Source of the DNA: Tamarix chinensis
Lineage: Eukaryota; Streptophyta; Magnoliopsida; Caryophyllales; Tamaricaceae
DNA: 64,000 nucleotides
Assembly: GCA_030549775.1 (NCBI GenBank)
Contig: CM060175.1
Span: forward strand, 107,182,422 to 107,246,421
Reading direction: 5' to 3'
Positions 1 through 12,090 of this stretch are shown in pieces (position 1 is the stretch's first letter; each line of letters opens with the position of its first letter). The notes below the pieces were generated by a model. That model was not told the origin of the DNA and searched no databases. It worked only from the letters and a program-made list of their open reading frames with translations. A program made the position numbers and the translations under genes.

Positions 1-308
1 AATGTGGGATAGTGAGCCCGAAATATGATATGAATTTCAAGGTATGCCAGTTATTTCCTCAATTTCAATCAAACATGAAAACAAACAGCATATGCTTACC
101 AGATCCCATCAGATTATGAAAAACATAGATACACGATCAGGTTCATATCTATATACTTCCTTTTATGAATTTGTGGTCATAAAGAGCAAACCAAAAGAAC
201 AAAACAGCAGAAATCAATATTAAACAACAGAACAAAGAAAAGAACTAAGCATTCAACAATCAATCCTATACAAAATATAATAATAATAATAAATAAATAA
301 ATAAATAA
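1..308. other. left edge, AT-rich, no gene seen
   Basis: No convincing exon on either strand. The stretch ends in an imperfect (TAA/ATAA) microsatellite at about 278-308 into which the neighbouring Harbinger element inserted. On the minus strand a GTAAGC donor-like site at about 98-103 could belong to a downstream URB1 exon, but no coding context supports it. Confidence 0.4.
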
Positions 309-510
309 GAGGTTGTTTGGTTTTACTTAACAAAAGTAGTTTTTTGTATAATTAATTATAAAAAGTTATTTTAGATTAATTATTACTGTTTGGCTTCACT
401 TTATAAAAGTTATTTTTAAAATTAATTCATTAAAACTACTTTTTATAAGCTGAAATTAATAAGTAGATTTAACCTACTTTAACTACTTAACTAAAATTAC
501 TTTTGTAGCA
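309..510. repeat. Harbinger 5' TIR and subterminal repeats
   Basis: After the TIR come repeated short motifs in both orientations: AAAAGTAGTTTT, AAAGTTATTTT, AAAACTACTTTTTATA and AAAATTACTTTTGTA. The same words recur at the other end (6100-6189: AAAGTACTTTTTAAAAAGTA, AAAAGTAATTTT, AAAAGTAGTTATT). Arrays like this are the expected binding region for the element's Myb-like protein and transposase; that role is inferred. Confidence 0.65.
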
Positions 511-3120
511 AGTGCGGTACGGCACATGTTTAAGAAAATTTTTGTTTAAAACAAATACGCGCGAGAGAAATGGCAATGGGGGAGCCTGGCACAATTGGGA
601 TAGGGCATGTTTGATTAACCGAACAACGTCCAACATATGCACCCAGCGCCCGTTCGAATAACCAAACAAGTCTGCCTGTACAGTGCACCCATTCAACCCT
701 TCCCATTCGAGCAACACTGCCTCTGCCTCGTTCGAATCTTCCCATCTCCAAACTTCGCCACTCAACAACAATTTTTCTTCCACCACTTCAGCTTCTCAAT
801 CTGTTGATGCATTTGAGCTTTTTGCGTTTGCTATTGCAACAATCGAACGAGATATAAGCATTTTCGTAGTTTTGTGCTGCGAGATTTGTTTCAAGTATGC
901 AATCTCTTTTGTTTTTGTTTCATGTATCCTCTTTAATTCACCCCTGATTTTTGATTTTCGGGTTTGATTTAGTATGATGAATCGACAAGAATATTTAGAC
1001 CGATTTTTAACTAATTTTTCACCGAATTTCAACAAGAATTTTTGCCATCGGTTTTCTTGAGAAATTCATCATGCTTGTTGAAGATTACTGTCGTTGTACA
1101 CTCTACCTTTTTACATGTATATAAACGTGTATTGTTCTTTGGTTTACAGGGTTTGAATGAGCATCTAATAGATTCTGTAATTATCTCCTATTTTACACTG
1201 TTGTTTTCCTGCCGTAGCTTTTGTGGTATAAGCAGGCATAATTGTATGTTGTTGGGTTGAGTTGTGTTGTGCTCTGTACACTCTGTCTTGCTGCTGAATT
1301 CCTCTACAATGTTGTTGAGTTCTTTAACTTGAAAATGCTCCCATTCATACTTAATTCTGAAATTTTATATCTAAATTTAGCTGGTGTGGTATTGTATGTG
1401 GTTCTATGTATAAATTTGTAGGTGGACATACCTTGTTGAATTGAAATAAAAGAAGAGAATGAATGGTTTGCTGATAATTTCAAGTATACTATGTATTGTA
1501 TGCTTCCATGACATATGTTTTCACAAATGCATTGCTATTGTTTTTCGTTTTCATGACTTTTAGGTAATGACAGCCATAAATGTAAAGATATAAAATAAAA
1601 TTTGTAGTTGCATACATTGGTGAGTATTTAGTGTCTTCTTGTTTATACTTGTTAAGCATAACTAGCCTGCAGGTCCTGGGTTCTACTTAGGTTGAAAATT
1701 GATGTAAGACCATATTTAACTATCACTGAAAAAGAGGTAGAGTGGAGAGTGGGGGAATGCAGGGTGCAGGACTATAATTATGTATGTTTAGGTTATGATT
1801 TTCTTTATCATATGATTAAAGAAACCAATTAGGCATTTGTTGAAGTGGAAACAGGATCTATTCAGGATTCCAGACCCTGAGGTAGAACTGTTGTCCGAGG
1901 TACTGTCTTGACCACATTGCAGACCTTATATTCCACATACCTTGGTTATCCAAAGACACATAGATGGCAGTCCATGACTATGGATATACCAAATCCATAT
2001 ATATGTTTTTTGATCAATTGAAATGAATAATGATCGGTCCAAATCCATACAACCAAATGGCATAATGCCCCCAAAAAAATTTAAAACACTTTACTTACCC
2101 AATGACCCAGAAATCATAGCATGTCTGCGTCTATACTTTTATATTGCAGCTGACCCAACTAGCCTATCTGCATTCATATGGAGTTAGTTTTGTGTTGCAA
2201 GAAGCCTAAATATATAAAAAATTTGCTGCTGTATATCAATTATTTACTTTGTGTTCAAATTTGAAACAAAAAATATTAATAAAGGACTTACTTTTATGTC
2301 AAACATTGCTCGAGATTCAAGCTTAATTCTCGGGAGGTGCCAATAGTTTAAGAGCAGGTAACTTTGGTTCTTGTTGTGACGAATTGACTGCATTGTACAT
2401 AACCCTCAAGCAACCTAGACTGAAAGAAAAATAGTAGTACTAACTATTTTCACTCTGTTTCTTAGGGATATAAATGTGTTGAAAATAGTTAAATGCCTCT
2501 TTATTTATGTTCCACTTATTTATTAGCCAAGTCAGATCCCTTTTCTTTTTCTTTTTTTTACCTAGTAAGTGCTAGTATTGTCAGGGTATAGAAGCACCCT
2601 TAAGTTACATGGTGGAAGGGTATTGTGATATATTATGTGTGCTATTATGATTGAGTTACTTAGGGCTCTAAAGAAATTGCTGCTGGAAAAGGAAATTATA
2701 TATAAAAAAATTTAGAATGCCCCTTTCTTTTATTCTCCTCCTCCTCTCTTCTTCCTCTTTACCTAACAGTTCTGTTGGAAAGATATGATCTGTGGGCATA
2801 TTCCCATATATCAGTGGAGATCAAAATTCTGTAATTCGATTAATTATTCCATTTTTGCTGTTTCAATTCCCGCTGTTCTGGTGCTGCCTAAGGCTCCTAG
2901 TTTCCTTAGACAGTGAGAAATTCAGAGACAAGAAAAGGACAAATTTGGACACTAAATTTAAGGGAAATATAAGAAAACAGTCAGAAGGTAAGCAATTCGT
3001 TAGTCCTACTTTTGGCATCCATTAAAAAATAGTAGAATGGAGAATGCAACCTTTACAAATTGCCTAACTTTATAAAAAATAATAATAATAAATCCTAATG
3101 TGAGCATATTTGTAGGATCT

Positions 3121-4108
3121 ATGACATCTTCATCAGATATTGCACATTGGACCGAATCAAGGCATCAAACCTTTGTTCAATTATGTGTTGAGGAGGTTAA
3201 GAAAGGTAATAGACCTACTTCAAGTTTCAACAAGATTGGATGGTCCAATATTGTTGATGGTCTTAATAGGCTTGAGAACGTGCGATACCAAAAAATTCAA
3301 GTAAAAAATCATTTTACCTCAACAAAAAAAGATTACTTGGCATGGGTAAAACTTGAAAGTGAAACCGGACTTGGGAGAGACCCAATAACAGGTGCGATCA
3401 CTTGTAGGGAGGATAGGTGGAAGATATTTATTCAGGTAAATTACAATTATATATTTTTTAACTTATTTTATTATTATTATTATATATAGCATGTAATAAT
3501 TTTATTTTATTTTTTTGGTAGCAAAATCAGAGTTGTAAACACTTTCACAACAGGCCAATTGCCCATTTAGATGAGCTTCAATTAATCTTTGGTGGTACTC
3601 ATGCAACTGGAGAACATTCATGGACTCCATCTCAAGGGACTCATCCAAGTTTTGATAAGGATGATGAAGAGCTAAAAATAAGTAATCCAAATCCTTCTAA
3701 ATGCCAAAAAGTCATTGACATCGAGGGTTGTGATTCTAGTGATTCAGATGGTGGGACATATCAAAAGGAAAAATCAAGCAACAAGCATTCTAAGAGTCAA
3801 CAATCTAGTTCTCGTAAGAGAAAGGAGTCGGCTAGTGACAAGCTTGATTATAAGTTGCTACAATTATGTGAATCTGCATTTAAGAGTAACGATGATCCTC
3901 CTTTGCCTACACCTCAAGCTTCAACAACCCCCACCATAAAAGAATGTTTAGCTATTCTAAATAACATGGCTAATGAAATTTCTGATGAGTTATTTATCTC
4001 GGTACTAATACTTTCAAGAATCCTGATAACAAAGACATATGGATGTATATGGCTCCCCAAAAGCGTAATGTTTGGTTGGAATCTTTAGGAGATCCATCTA
4101 AGAGTTAA
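3121..4108 (+). pseudogene. Harbinger ORF1, Myb/SANT-like DNA-binding protein, frameshifted
   Basis: Exon 1 runs from ATG 3121 to 3435 (donor CAG/GTAAAT) and exon 2 from 3522 (acceptor TTGGTAG) to the TAA at 4106-4108; the join is in phase 0. Residues 8-105 look like a Myb/SANT-like domain (Myb_DNA-bind_3 type) with a Trp at the start (IAHWTESRH), GWSNIVDGLN and a conserved DRWKIF segment. The second exon encodes a Ser/Lys-rich linker and a C-terminal segment with KDIWMYMAP and VWLESL, usual for these proteins. Near 3990-4000 one base is missing, which throws the last 38 residues out of frame, so this copy is not intact. In this superfamily ORF1 works with the transposase in binding the ends. 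Confidence 0.75.
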
Positions 4109-4434
4109 TCAAGGATGTTAGGTTGTTATGGTATTTTGTAAAAGACTAATTTCTTTGAGAGTTTTTATTTTCTATTTATAAAACTATGAAGTATGAATTA
4201 TGTTGTTTATGTTGAACTTATGTAATTGTTTGGACTTGTGACTTTTAGTATTTTAGAATAGTCTACCTTTGATAGACTTTAACCGATCAATCATATGCAT
4301 ATCATATTTTCTTGAATTAGTTTTGAAATATTCATGTTCTTTGATGGAAAACATAAGTGTTGTTTGTTGTAAATAATTTTATGCATGTATATTGGATATA
4401 CATATAATACAAGTGATGCATTGATTTTGAATAG

Positions 4435-5671
4435 ATGGATGATAAAAAAAAAAAAAGACTACTACTACTTTTACTTGTACTGCGATACTTGCAAAAGAGA
4501 AGGAAGACATCTATTGAGAAGCAAGCTTGTTTGGAATCTTCTGAAACAGGTCACCAATTTGTTCAACGTATATTAAATGGTCATGATAGGCTATGTCATG
4601 ATTTATTTAGAATGAAGAAGGATGCTTTTTTAAGGTTATCAACTTTTTTTAAGATCAAGGAGGTTGCCAAATGGTACTTATAATGTGACTGTTGAAGAAC
4701 CAGTGGCCATTTTTTTTATATACGGTTGGTCACAATGAAAGGAATAGAGTTGTGCAAGATCGATTTCAGCACTCTGGAGAAACCATTAGTAGATATTTCA
4801 ACAAGGTTTTAATTGCTATATCAAAGATTGTTGGTGAGATTATAAGGCCTCATCGAAGCCTTGATGAGGTCCCTCCTGAGATCATAAATGATTCAAGACT
4901 TTAGCCTTATTTTAAAGATTGTGTAGGAGCGATAGATGGAACACATATCGATGCTTGTGTTCCAAAGAATAAACAAAAGCCCTATCGTAATCGTAAAGGA
5001 GTGTGTTCCCAAAATATTATGGCAGTTTGTTCTTTTGATATGTTGTTCACATTTGTGGAAGCTGGATGGGAGGGGTCGGCTCATGACTCTCGAATATTCC
5101 AACACTGTATTTGAGATCCCAACAAAAACTTTACTCATCCTCCTCGAGGTAAATAGAACATTATTCTATATGTTAAGTATAAAATATTATAGTTGAATAA
5201 TATGAACTTACATTTTATGCAGGTAAATATTATGTGGTTGATTCAGGTTATCCCAATACATCCGGCTATCTTGCGCCATTCAAGGATACAAGGTATCATC
5301 TATCCGATTTTCAAAGAGTTGGTAGTCCACAAGGAAAAGAAGAGTTATTCAATCATTTACACTCGTCAGTATGAAATGTGATTGAGCGTTGCTTTGGTGT
5401 TTTGAAGGCTTGTTTTCCCATATTAAAGCTGATGCCAAATTATAGTTTGGAACAACAAATGTTTATTGTCATTGCAACAATGACAATCCATAATTTTATT
5501 AGATTGAATGGAATTGATGATATATTATTTGATGAGTTTTGTACTAGAGAAATATATGAAGAAAACAATAGGAATAAAGATGTTGGACAATATGTAGAGG
5601 GTAGAGCTGCTAGAGAAATGGAAATGGTACGGTGTAAGATTGCAGATGATATTTACAATGCACATCATTGA
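4435..5671 (+). pseudogene. Harbinger DDE transposase (DDE_Tnp_4 type), broken
   Basis: The three catalytic acidic residues are recognisable: Asp in VGAIDGTHID (about 4925), Asp in GSAHDSRIF (about 5083) and Glu in VIERCFGVLK (about 5380). A helix-turn-helix-like segment with VGHNERNRVVQDRFQHSGET precedes them. An intron fits at 5149-5222 (CGAG/GTAAAT, TATGCAG) and joins in phase 1. The frame is broken by at least one frameshift near 4680, an in-frame TAG at about 4902, a TGA at about 5112 and a TGA at 5378-5380 that looks like a CGA-to-TGA change. The protein cannot be made in full, so this copy would need a transposase from elsewhere. Confidence 0.85.
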
Positions 5672-6189
5672 ACTATTTGATTTTATGATGTTTATTATAA
5701 ATGTATGAATGTTTATTGCATAATATAAACTTTGATCATTATCATTATTTGTGTTTTATATGTTTGTGAATTTTATAAAGTTTGTTTAATGGTTGTTCAT
5801 AATTTTTTTTAATAAGTTTATTATTTTTATTTTACAATTTTTAGTACTTTGCAATATCTTTATATTTTTTTTATACTTTTAAATATTTCATATGCTTTTT
5901 AATATTTAATATTACATAATATATATAATAATTATTACCAAAAGGCAAAAGATATATATATATAGGAAGATAAAAATTAAAGATGAAAAATAAAAAGTAA
6001 TTTTATAGAAAAATGAAAACCAAACACTAATGAGGTACAATAAGTTGTTTTTTAGTATTAATCACTCATATAATAAAAGTAAAAACAAACATACATTTTA
6101 CTTATCAAAGTACTTTTTAAAAAGTAGATTTATAAAAGTAATTTTGATCTAAAAGTAGTTATTAAAAATAAGTAATACCAAACGAGGGC

Positions 6190-6701
6190 TAAATAAATGA
6201 GTGTGAAAAGGAAACCAGGTTCTACAACTAAAAGCTCTTTAAAGATAGATGTTTGTAACATTATACTTCCACACACGTCTAGGGACCAACTAGATGGGAT
6301 AAATTTGAGTAAAGTTTGATATTCATGTAGATATTTCCATTGATGTTTTGCCAAAGCTGCATCTCTCCAAACCATACATCCCAAAGTACAAGATCTTGTC
6401 ATGGGTAATTGGGAAGCACTAGATTCCATTTGGCACATGGCTGAAATTGAGATTTTTATGGGCACATGGAGTACATAGTTATCTAGCTAGATTTTTACAT
6501 AGCACAGAAGCCAAATTATAGATCATCCCCCCCCCCAATGATACAATCAGTACTTTGGATCAAGAGGCTGTCCCACTGCCATAATTTGACCCACTTCCAT
6601 GATCTTATCCAATTAACTGTGTTCAGAAAAGAAAAAAAGGCCAATAAATGTGAATAAAATAGCTAAATACAATAAGCAAAACTTTTTAAGATACTCGTTA
6701 C
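6190..6701 (-). other. URB1 downstream intron, possible further exon
   Basis: The last clear URB1 exon ends at 6702 with donor AAAG/GTAACG. A very good acceptor (TTTTCTGAACACAG) occurs on the minus strand at 6618-6631, and joining there in phase 1 stays open for about 30 codons until a run of G at about 6528-6538. A second minus-strand stretch (6190-6465) is also open for about 90 codons and ends against the transposon. I could not match either to the URB1 family with confidence, so no exon is called. Confidence 0.3.
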
Positions 6702-9700
6702 CTTTATCTCCATTTGAGTGACCAAGATGGCACTTGACAAGATTCCAATACATTATCGGGTTATTTCCAATAATTGAAACAGCCTCACAGAGGAATGGAA
6801 CAACTGCAGGGCACAAGTTTTGCAAAATTTCAAGTCTCTGATTATCAGCACAGATGTTATTGCCCATATAACCTGGTAAAAATAAAAGCCATGCTCCAAC
6901 TTCCCTTGGATTATTGTCAAATGAACCAGTACTCATCATTGCTGCTTCTGCAAGCAAATAAGCTTGTCCTTTTATCTCCAAACTTGAGGAATAAAGCAGC
7001 AAGTTTATAAAATGCTGCAGATACTTATATATTCGTGGCAATATCTTACACAAGGACACCGACTTAGGCGACCAGCGGACATCTTCTATCAGCAATGACA
7101 ACAAAGATTGCAGCAGATGATTTGGCAGAGATATAGGATTACAAGGAATAACTTTGAAAAGATCATATGATACTTCCAGCACAGGTTTCAAATTCCGCTA
7201 CATAACAACATAGGCAAGATAAATCTCAATCAGTTGTTTTTAGATACTCTCACATACAAACATGCACAATACATTTCACATAAGCCATAAAATAAAATGC
7301 ATAGTTAATCACGTAGAAAGAATTCAATTATCACACAACCCATTCTGCTTCTTTAGCCACAAAAAGCACAAACTCGGAATATATATGAAGCCACACTTTA
7401 ACATTCTAGTTACCAGACGATGTCAATCAATGATTATGTGAAAGATCATAGGTATGAGGGTATATGTCTGATTGTGCGCATGTTCATGGCTTTAAATCTT
7501 CCTACATTATGACCTGTCTATATCAAGTGTTATAGGCAGAAGAATTGGATTCATGGTGAAGGCAACAGAAGTAGAATACAAAAAGTCATCAAAATAGTAA
7601 AGCGTGAATTGCAGTCAATACTTAATAGGAACAGACAGCTCACATCTGCAGTTTTACCCAAAACTTAGTTATAATATGTGAAAAATATGAAAGATATGCC
7701 TTCCGCTCAATGTAAGTGAGAAAAGACTCATAACAACTACAAGCAAAGGTGGGTAACTGAGCACGAGACAACATCAGTGTTGACTTAAATACACAGAACA
7801 AGCCATTCCACCTACTTTTTTCTTGGTAATTAATTATCAATTTATTAATACCAAAATGCATTGTGATGTGTACAGCTTAGTAGCTATAGTACCATCTATA
7901 CTGGACGGCTGGCAGCCTATCTAATCTCTGGAAGACTCTTCTATACTTCCTACCATATGAGCTATTATGTACACCAATGAACCTATCCTTCACTGCTTCC
8001 CTAATCAGGACACTAGGTATAGTAGTCTTTGATTGAAACACTGTACTATTTCTGCTTAACCATAATCAATACAAGACGCCTGCTGCAACAATTCTTATCA
8101 TGCCTTCCAGTCCTCGCTGCCTTCTGCCTGCTCGAATCATCCACTGGAGCAAATGACTCCAGCTTCTAGGCATAAAGATCAATAATTCTGACCTGAGACC
8201 CATTGCCTTCCTGAAACAAGATGAGCCTTTGGGACATAATCTTGAATGCTACTACTATTTAGGTACAACCCATGGATCCATTGTATCCAAAGGCTTTCCT
8301 TGTGTTTTACTAAATGTCAAAGATACTTCCATACTGCTGCTTTGTTCCAGCTGAATATGTGCTGAAAACCTAAACCTCCTTCAGCCTTAGGTAAGCATAT
8401 TTTCTGCGCCATTCCCCTTCTTATGCAACAAAACCAAGTACTCAGACAAGAAGCAAAACTAAAATCATGGCATTTGCTTCAAGCAGCTCAATGACCAAAT
8501 CTAATTGATCAAAAAGAATTATCAACGACCATAACTAATCGATGCAGCCAAAAAAAAGCATTTCAAAAGCCTTCACTGACAAGTCTGGCATACATCATGT
8601 AAGCAAGGCCGTGTGCTTGCTTTAGGTGAAAGGCAGCACAAGATCCTAGGTTGGCAACTAGAAATTTCACAAAAAATACAAGTCCTGATGTACTGACAAT
8701 TCAATCCTACTTCCTAGCCAATATAAAACAACTGCTCCATAAATGATTTATAATAACCAAGTATCCCTGACACAAGCAATAAGCAACTGATATTAGCATG
8801 GTTGAAGTCTAACAGAACCCCTTTGATACTAAGCTAGACTATGTACAAAAGCTATAATAGCAAAGGGTAATTAATTGAGCAGAAGAACAAGAAAAAGTAA
8901 GAAGCTTTCACGGTTCACAGCTTTGGCTGCGAACATTATACCTTTCAGCACCCTCTGCACAATTTCATCAAACTCACCAAGCATATACAACTGATCAGAA
9001 CAATATCATAAAAGGATGCTAGCATCACTTCAAAGAGAGAAGATCAGCCACTCCCTATACCTGTTATGAAAATAAAAGAGATCATCCATACATCCTAGAT
9101 TTCCATGAAATCAAGGTACCACAAACCAGTACCCATCCTTTGCAGCACTATCATCCAATCTGGATTGCAATCTATCAAGGTGCAATGCCCGGCAAGCGTA
9201 TGTATTAAGGATCTGTTGCCTCTACTAGAAGTCTAGAAAACATCATATGAACAAAAGATGTCGGCATATTGCTGATACAAAAACTAAGGCCGTCTACGCC
9301 ATAAATAAATTCTATAAAACAGAAAGGAGAAAATTTAATATTTATCAGCAGGGAAAAAAAGAAAAAGAAAACACACACACACACTCTTACATGGAACATC
9401 TTGAGCGCTTCAAGCACTTTGCAACAGAAGTACACATCAGCATCTGCCAACAACTCTGAGATTGCAGGACACTGCTCCAACGTCCAAATTTTAGTTAGAT
9501 TTAGCTGATGATTTTCTTCATCAAGCTTCTCTCTTCCATCTAAACTTTGACCCCTTTGAGGCAAATCATCAGCAGTAACATAGTTTATCCCACCCACAAC
9601 AATATCAATGTCCTTGTCAACCACTTCAACTTTCGGTTTCTTTAAACAGGGCTTCTCCTCTAAAGCTATACCTACTGAGTCAGCAGATCTCTTCAAAGGA

Positions 9701-11846
9701 GCCTCTATTTCATTGTACTCCTTCCGCCCTAAAATAAGTCTTGTTTAGTTTTTCACACATAAGGAAATCATAATTAATATTATGTTTTACTCGACCTTTT
9801 TCTGGTCTACCCTCACTTTAGAAATATATAAAATTAATTTTCGTCAATTCCCACCAATCAATTATATGAAATATTAAACATTTCATAGTATGTAGTCAAT
9901 TAATAAGGATATCATAGGAAATAAAATACAAATCTATAAACAAGCCTATATTATGGTACAAATAGTAGAAACATTGCCCATTAATATGGGACGGAAGGAG
10001 TAATTATTACCTAGGACCTTTAGCAAAGAAAACAATACTTGGGGATCAGGAAGCAATATCCTAACTTCATTTTGAATTCCTTCCTTCAGAGATGCCATTC
10101 CACTTGTGCTTAGAGCACTAATGAAGGAGTCTAACAATTTCAGACCTTCTAAAATTAGTCTCATCGTCGCATGTTTGACCAGAGGATCAGAATGGAATAG
10201 ACCTTTATTAATCACTGAACGGTTGAATGGACGAGGACACACACACTTCAAAATACTCTGCACATCTATGCTAACGAGGGAAGGTTCATCACCAACTTGG
10301 CTGAGAAAATCCCAAGAAAGGCCCTTGCTTGCTGATGAAACCAAATTTGCTGCAAGAGAAACAGCAGGTGGCCTGCAAGTATTTTAGTTACAACAAAGAC
10401 AAAAAAAGGGCATGCTAATAGCAAAAAGAACAATAGCCAAAAGAACAAGCATGCTTACAACGAAAAGAACAAAGAAGCTAATGACAAAAATTAATTTATT
10501 GTTAAGCTAAAATCTAACCAGGTAGGTGAATAATGATTCTCCAGATTGTAAGGGAATTCATCCAAGTAAGCTGAAGCAAGAGACGGTCTCCCGCTAACGA
10601 TAGCCAAAAGCAGATTTTCATGATAATTAATCTCCGTTGCATTAAGCTTCTTCATCAAAGCAAGCAATCGCTTTGGGTTCCCTGTTAAAGAATTTGGCCG
10701 TCTCTTCATATCCAGCATCAGCCCATTGGAAGGATCGGTGCAAACCATGACTAGAACTTTATGCGCAACCTCAGCAGCTAACCCACCACTCTCCCTTGCA
10801 GAAATATTGACCAGCTGTTCTAGTGTAACACTTCCGAACAGCACACTCCGGAGGCCTGGTGGAACTAAAGATTGAGGAATAAGAACCCTATCACGCAATG
10901 TGGTTAACACATATACAACAGTCTCCTCATCGTCGTCTCCAAGCCCCCGGAGGATGCCAGATAACATATCTTTCTGCTGCAAAATCCACCTCAATAATCC
11001 TGGCTTTCCCACTTCCAGAAAAGACATTGCGAACTCAACAAAAGCTCCCCTGGTCGAGTGCTTTTTAGCCTCAGCTTTCTTCCGCTTATACTCGGCCAAC
11101 TTAGGAAATATAGGGAGCTTAAAATCAAAAGTTTTAGCCACCTCAGCAGCCAATCCTGAACCACGTCTAACAATTGATGCGATTAACAAGAGAGCGGCCT
11201 TCTGACGTTTTCCTTCTTTACTATTCAACTCATTGTAAATATCTTCCATCTTTTCCTCAATAATCAGCTTCGCATACTTATCTAGTGCCCGACTAATAGC
11301 AATCCCCCCAGGGTCATTTGGCTTGTACTTTCCCACGGGATGATCCAAAATAACAGTTATCAAAGAAATTAGATATGTCAAGCCATGTTTTCCCCTTCGA
11401 ATCTTCCAGGCTTCTAGAAGCTCAGATAGCTTAGATGAAGTCCTAACGTATTGTTGGAGCAATTCACCTCCATTACTAGCTCTAAGTAACTTTTTAAACT
11501 CCTTGCAACTGTCGCAGCACAGTTTAATTTCAACTGATACAATATTGCGCAGTAATTCTCTAAGTTTAGCTTCGTGCGTTGCGTTTAGCTCAAAGTTTGA
11601 GAATCCTCCGGTCTGAATCTCTCTTTCATCTCCGTTTGCCAACTCTGCAAGTCAGTTTGAGTTTGCAAAAGTACTGGTAGATTGATCTAAAAAGAAAAAA
11701 CATATTAAGGAGGTTAGAGATAGTCGAAACTAACCGTGGTCGCCGCAGCGGGAACCATTGTGTTCCAAGTGAGCATCTTCGCCCTCGTCCATTGAAGTTA
11801 ACATGGATTCTACAGCAGCTTCGGGTCCGGAGCCATTCACCGCCAT
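6702..11846 (-). CDS. URB1: URB1/NPA1-like nucleolar pre-60S assembly factor, N-terminal part
   Basis: Five exons on the minus strand: 11735-11846, 10519-11644, 10011-10372, 9391-9728 (or 9391-9704) and 6702-7197. Every junction is GT/AG and phases agree (1, 2, 1, 0, then 1 into a missing exon). Start is ATG at 11846-11844 (MAVNGSGPEAAVES). The visible 811 codons cover the Npa1/URB1 N-terminal domain (roughly residues 70-430, with KLRELLRNI, LLEAWKIRRGKHGL, AISRALDKYAKLIIEEK), a linker rich in charged residues, and helical repeats containing LPNHLLQSLLSLLIEDV. In yeast and animals this large nucleolar protein acts early in 60S ribosomal subunit assembly. Family members run to about 2,000 residues or more, so only the first third is here. 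Introns of about 90 and 146 nt are normal, intron 3 is a MITE, and intron 4 (2.2 kb) holds a LINE remnant. Whether the gene continues beyond the Harbinger element cannot be seen. Confidence 0.82.
7198..9390 (-). other. URB1 intron 4
   Basis: Donor CAT/GTAAGAG at 9390 is followed at once by a (GT)n tract (9370-9384, CA on the plus strand); the acceptor is TTATGTAG ending at 7198. Apart from the LINE remnant, nothing coding was seen in this 2.2-kb intron. Confidence 0.7.
7817..8460 (-). mobile_element. LINE 3'-end remnant in URB1 intron 4
   Basis: On the minus strand the stretch reads as the C-terminal part of a plant L1-type reverse transcriptase: KICLPKAEGGLGFQHIFSWN, then WNKAAVWKYL, SLWIQWIHGLYL and YWLWLSRNSTVFQ, with stops in between. 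It ends near 7817-7825 in an A-rich run on that strand, as expected for a 5'-truncated LINE. The insertion has the same orientation as the gene and lies wholly in the intron. Confidence 0.75.
9718..10000 (-). mobile_element. Stowaway (Tc1/mariner-type) MITE forming URB1 intron 3
   Basis: A 283-bp element with termini CTCCTTCCGCCC and, on the other strand, CTCCTTCCGTCCC, flanked by the TA duplication (9716-9717 and 10001-10002) that Stowaway elements make. It has no coding capacity. The URB1 donor (CTAG/GTAATA, 10010) lies 8 nt outside one end. The best acceptor (GACTTATTTTAG, AG at 9730-9729) lies inside the other end, so the 282-nt intron is almost exactly the element. Confidence 0.85.
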
Positions 11847-12090
11847 CGTTGAGGTGCAAAGACTGAATATTTCAGTCAGTTCCTTCTTCGTTGCGGCGAG
11901 GAGAGAGCAGACACCTGCGAGTTTTTTCTTTTTACTTTTTTTCCCTTTCAGAGCAAAGGGTTTTTGAAGGATTTTCTCCGAGTGGAGTCGGCCGGCGGTG
12001 CTCGAGCCGCTGTTGCATGGAATCGGATACCGCAGCGCAAATGGATACGGGAGTGGATTGTTTGACCGAATAGGGTCGTTTGACGTGAAA
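11847..12090 (-). promoter_or_regulatory. URB1 5' leader and proximal promoter
   Basis: Upstream of the URB1 start the minus strand is GC-richer than its surroundings and then turns AT-rich beyond about 12090. This marks a likely leader and core promoter without a clear TATA box. Position is inferred from the start codon only. Confidence 0.35.

Larger units (their letters stand above)
309..6189 (+). mobile_element. PIF/Harbinger DNA transposon, two-gene, degenerate
   Basis: A 5.9-kb element bounded by terminal inverted repeats: GAGGTTGTTTGGTTTTACTT on the left and, on the opposite strand at the right end, GCCCTCGTTTGGTATTACTT. These match at about 15 of 20 positions and have the GTTTGGT core usual for PIF/Harbinger ends. 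A TAA target duplication lies at 306-308 and 6190-6192, although the left flank is itself a TAA-rich microsatellite. Inside are the two genes typical of the superfamily, a Myb/SANT-like protein and a DDE transposase, both on the plus strand and both damaged. The first 2.8 kb is a long leader without recognisable coding sequence. The element lies directly downstream of the last visible URB1 exon. Confidence 0.88.

Noticed and set aside
3502..3690. Minus-strand frame of 62 codons
   Set aside because: Shadow of the Harbinger ORF1 second exon.
6130..6465. 111-codon minus-strand frame next to the Harbinger end as a URB1 exon
   Set aside because: It extends into the transposon, has no clear splice sites at both ends and could not be matched to the family; left as a possibility only.
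10900..11205. Plus-strand frame of 101 codons
   Set aside because: Shadow of URB1 exon 2, which has better family support and splice structure.
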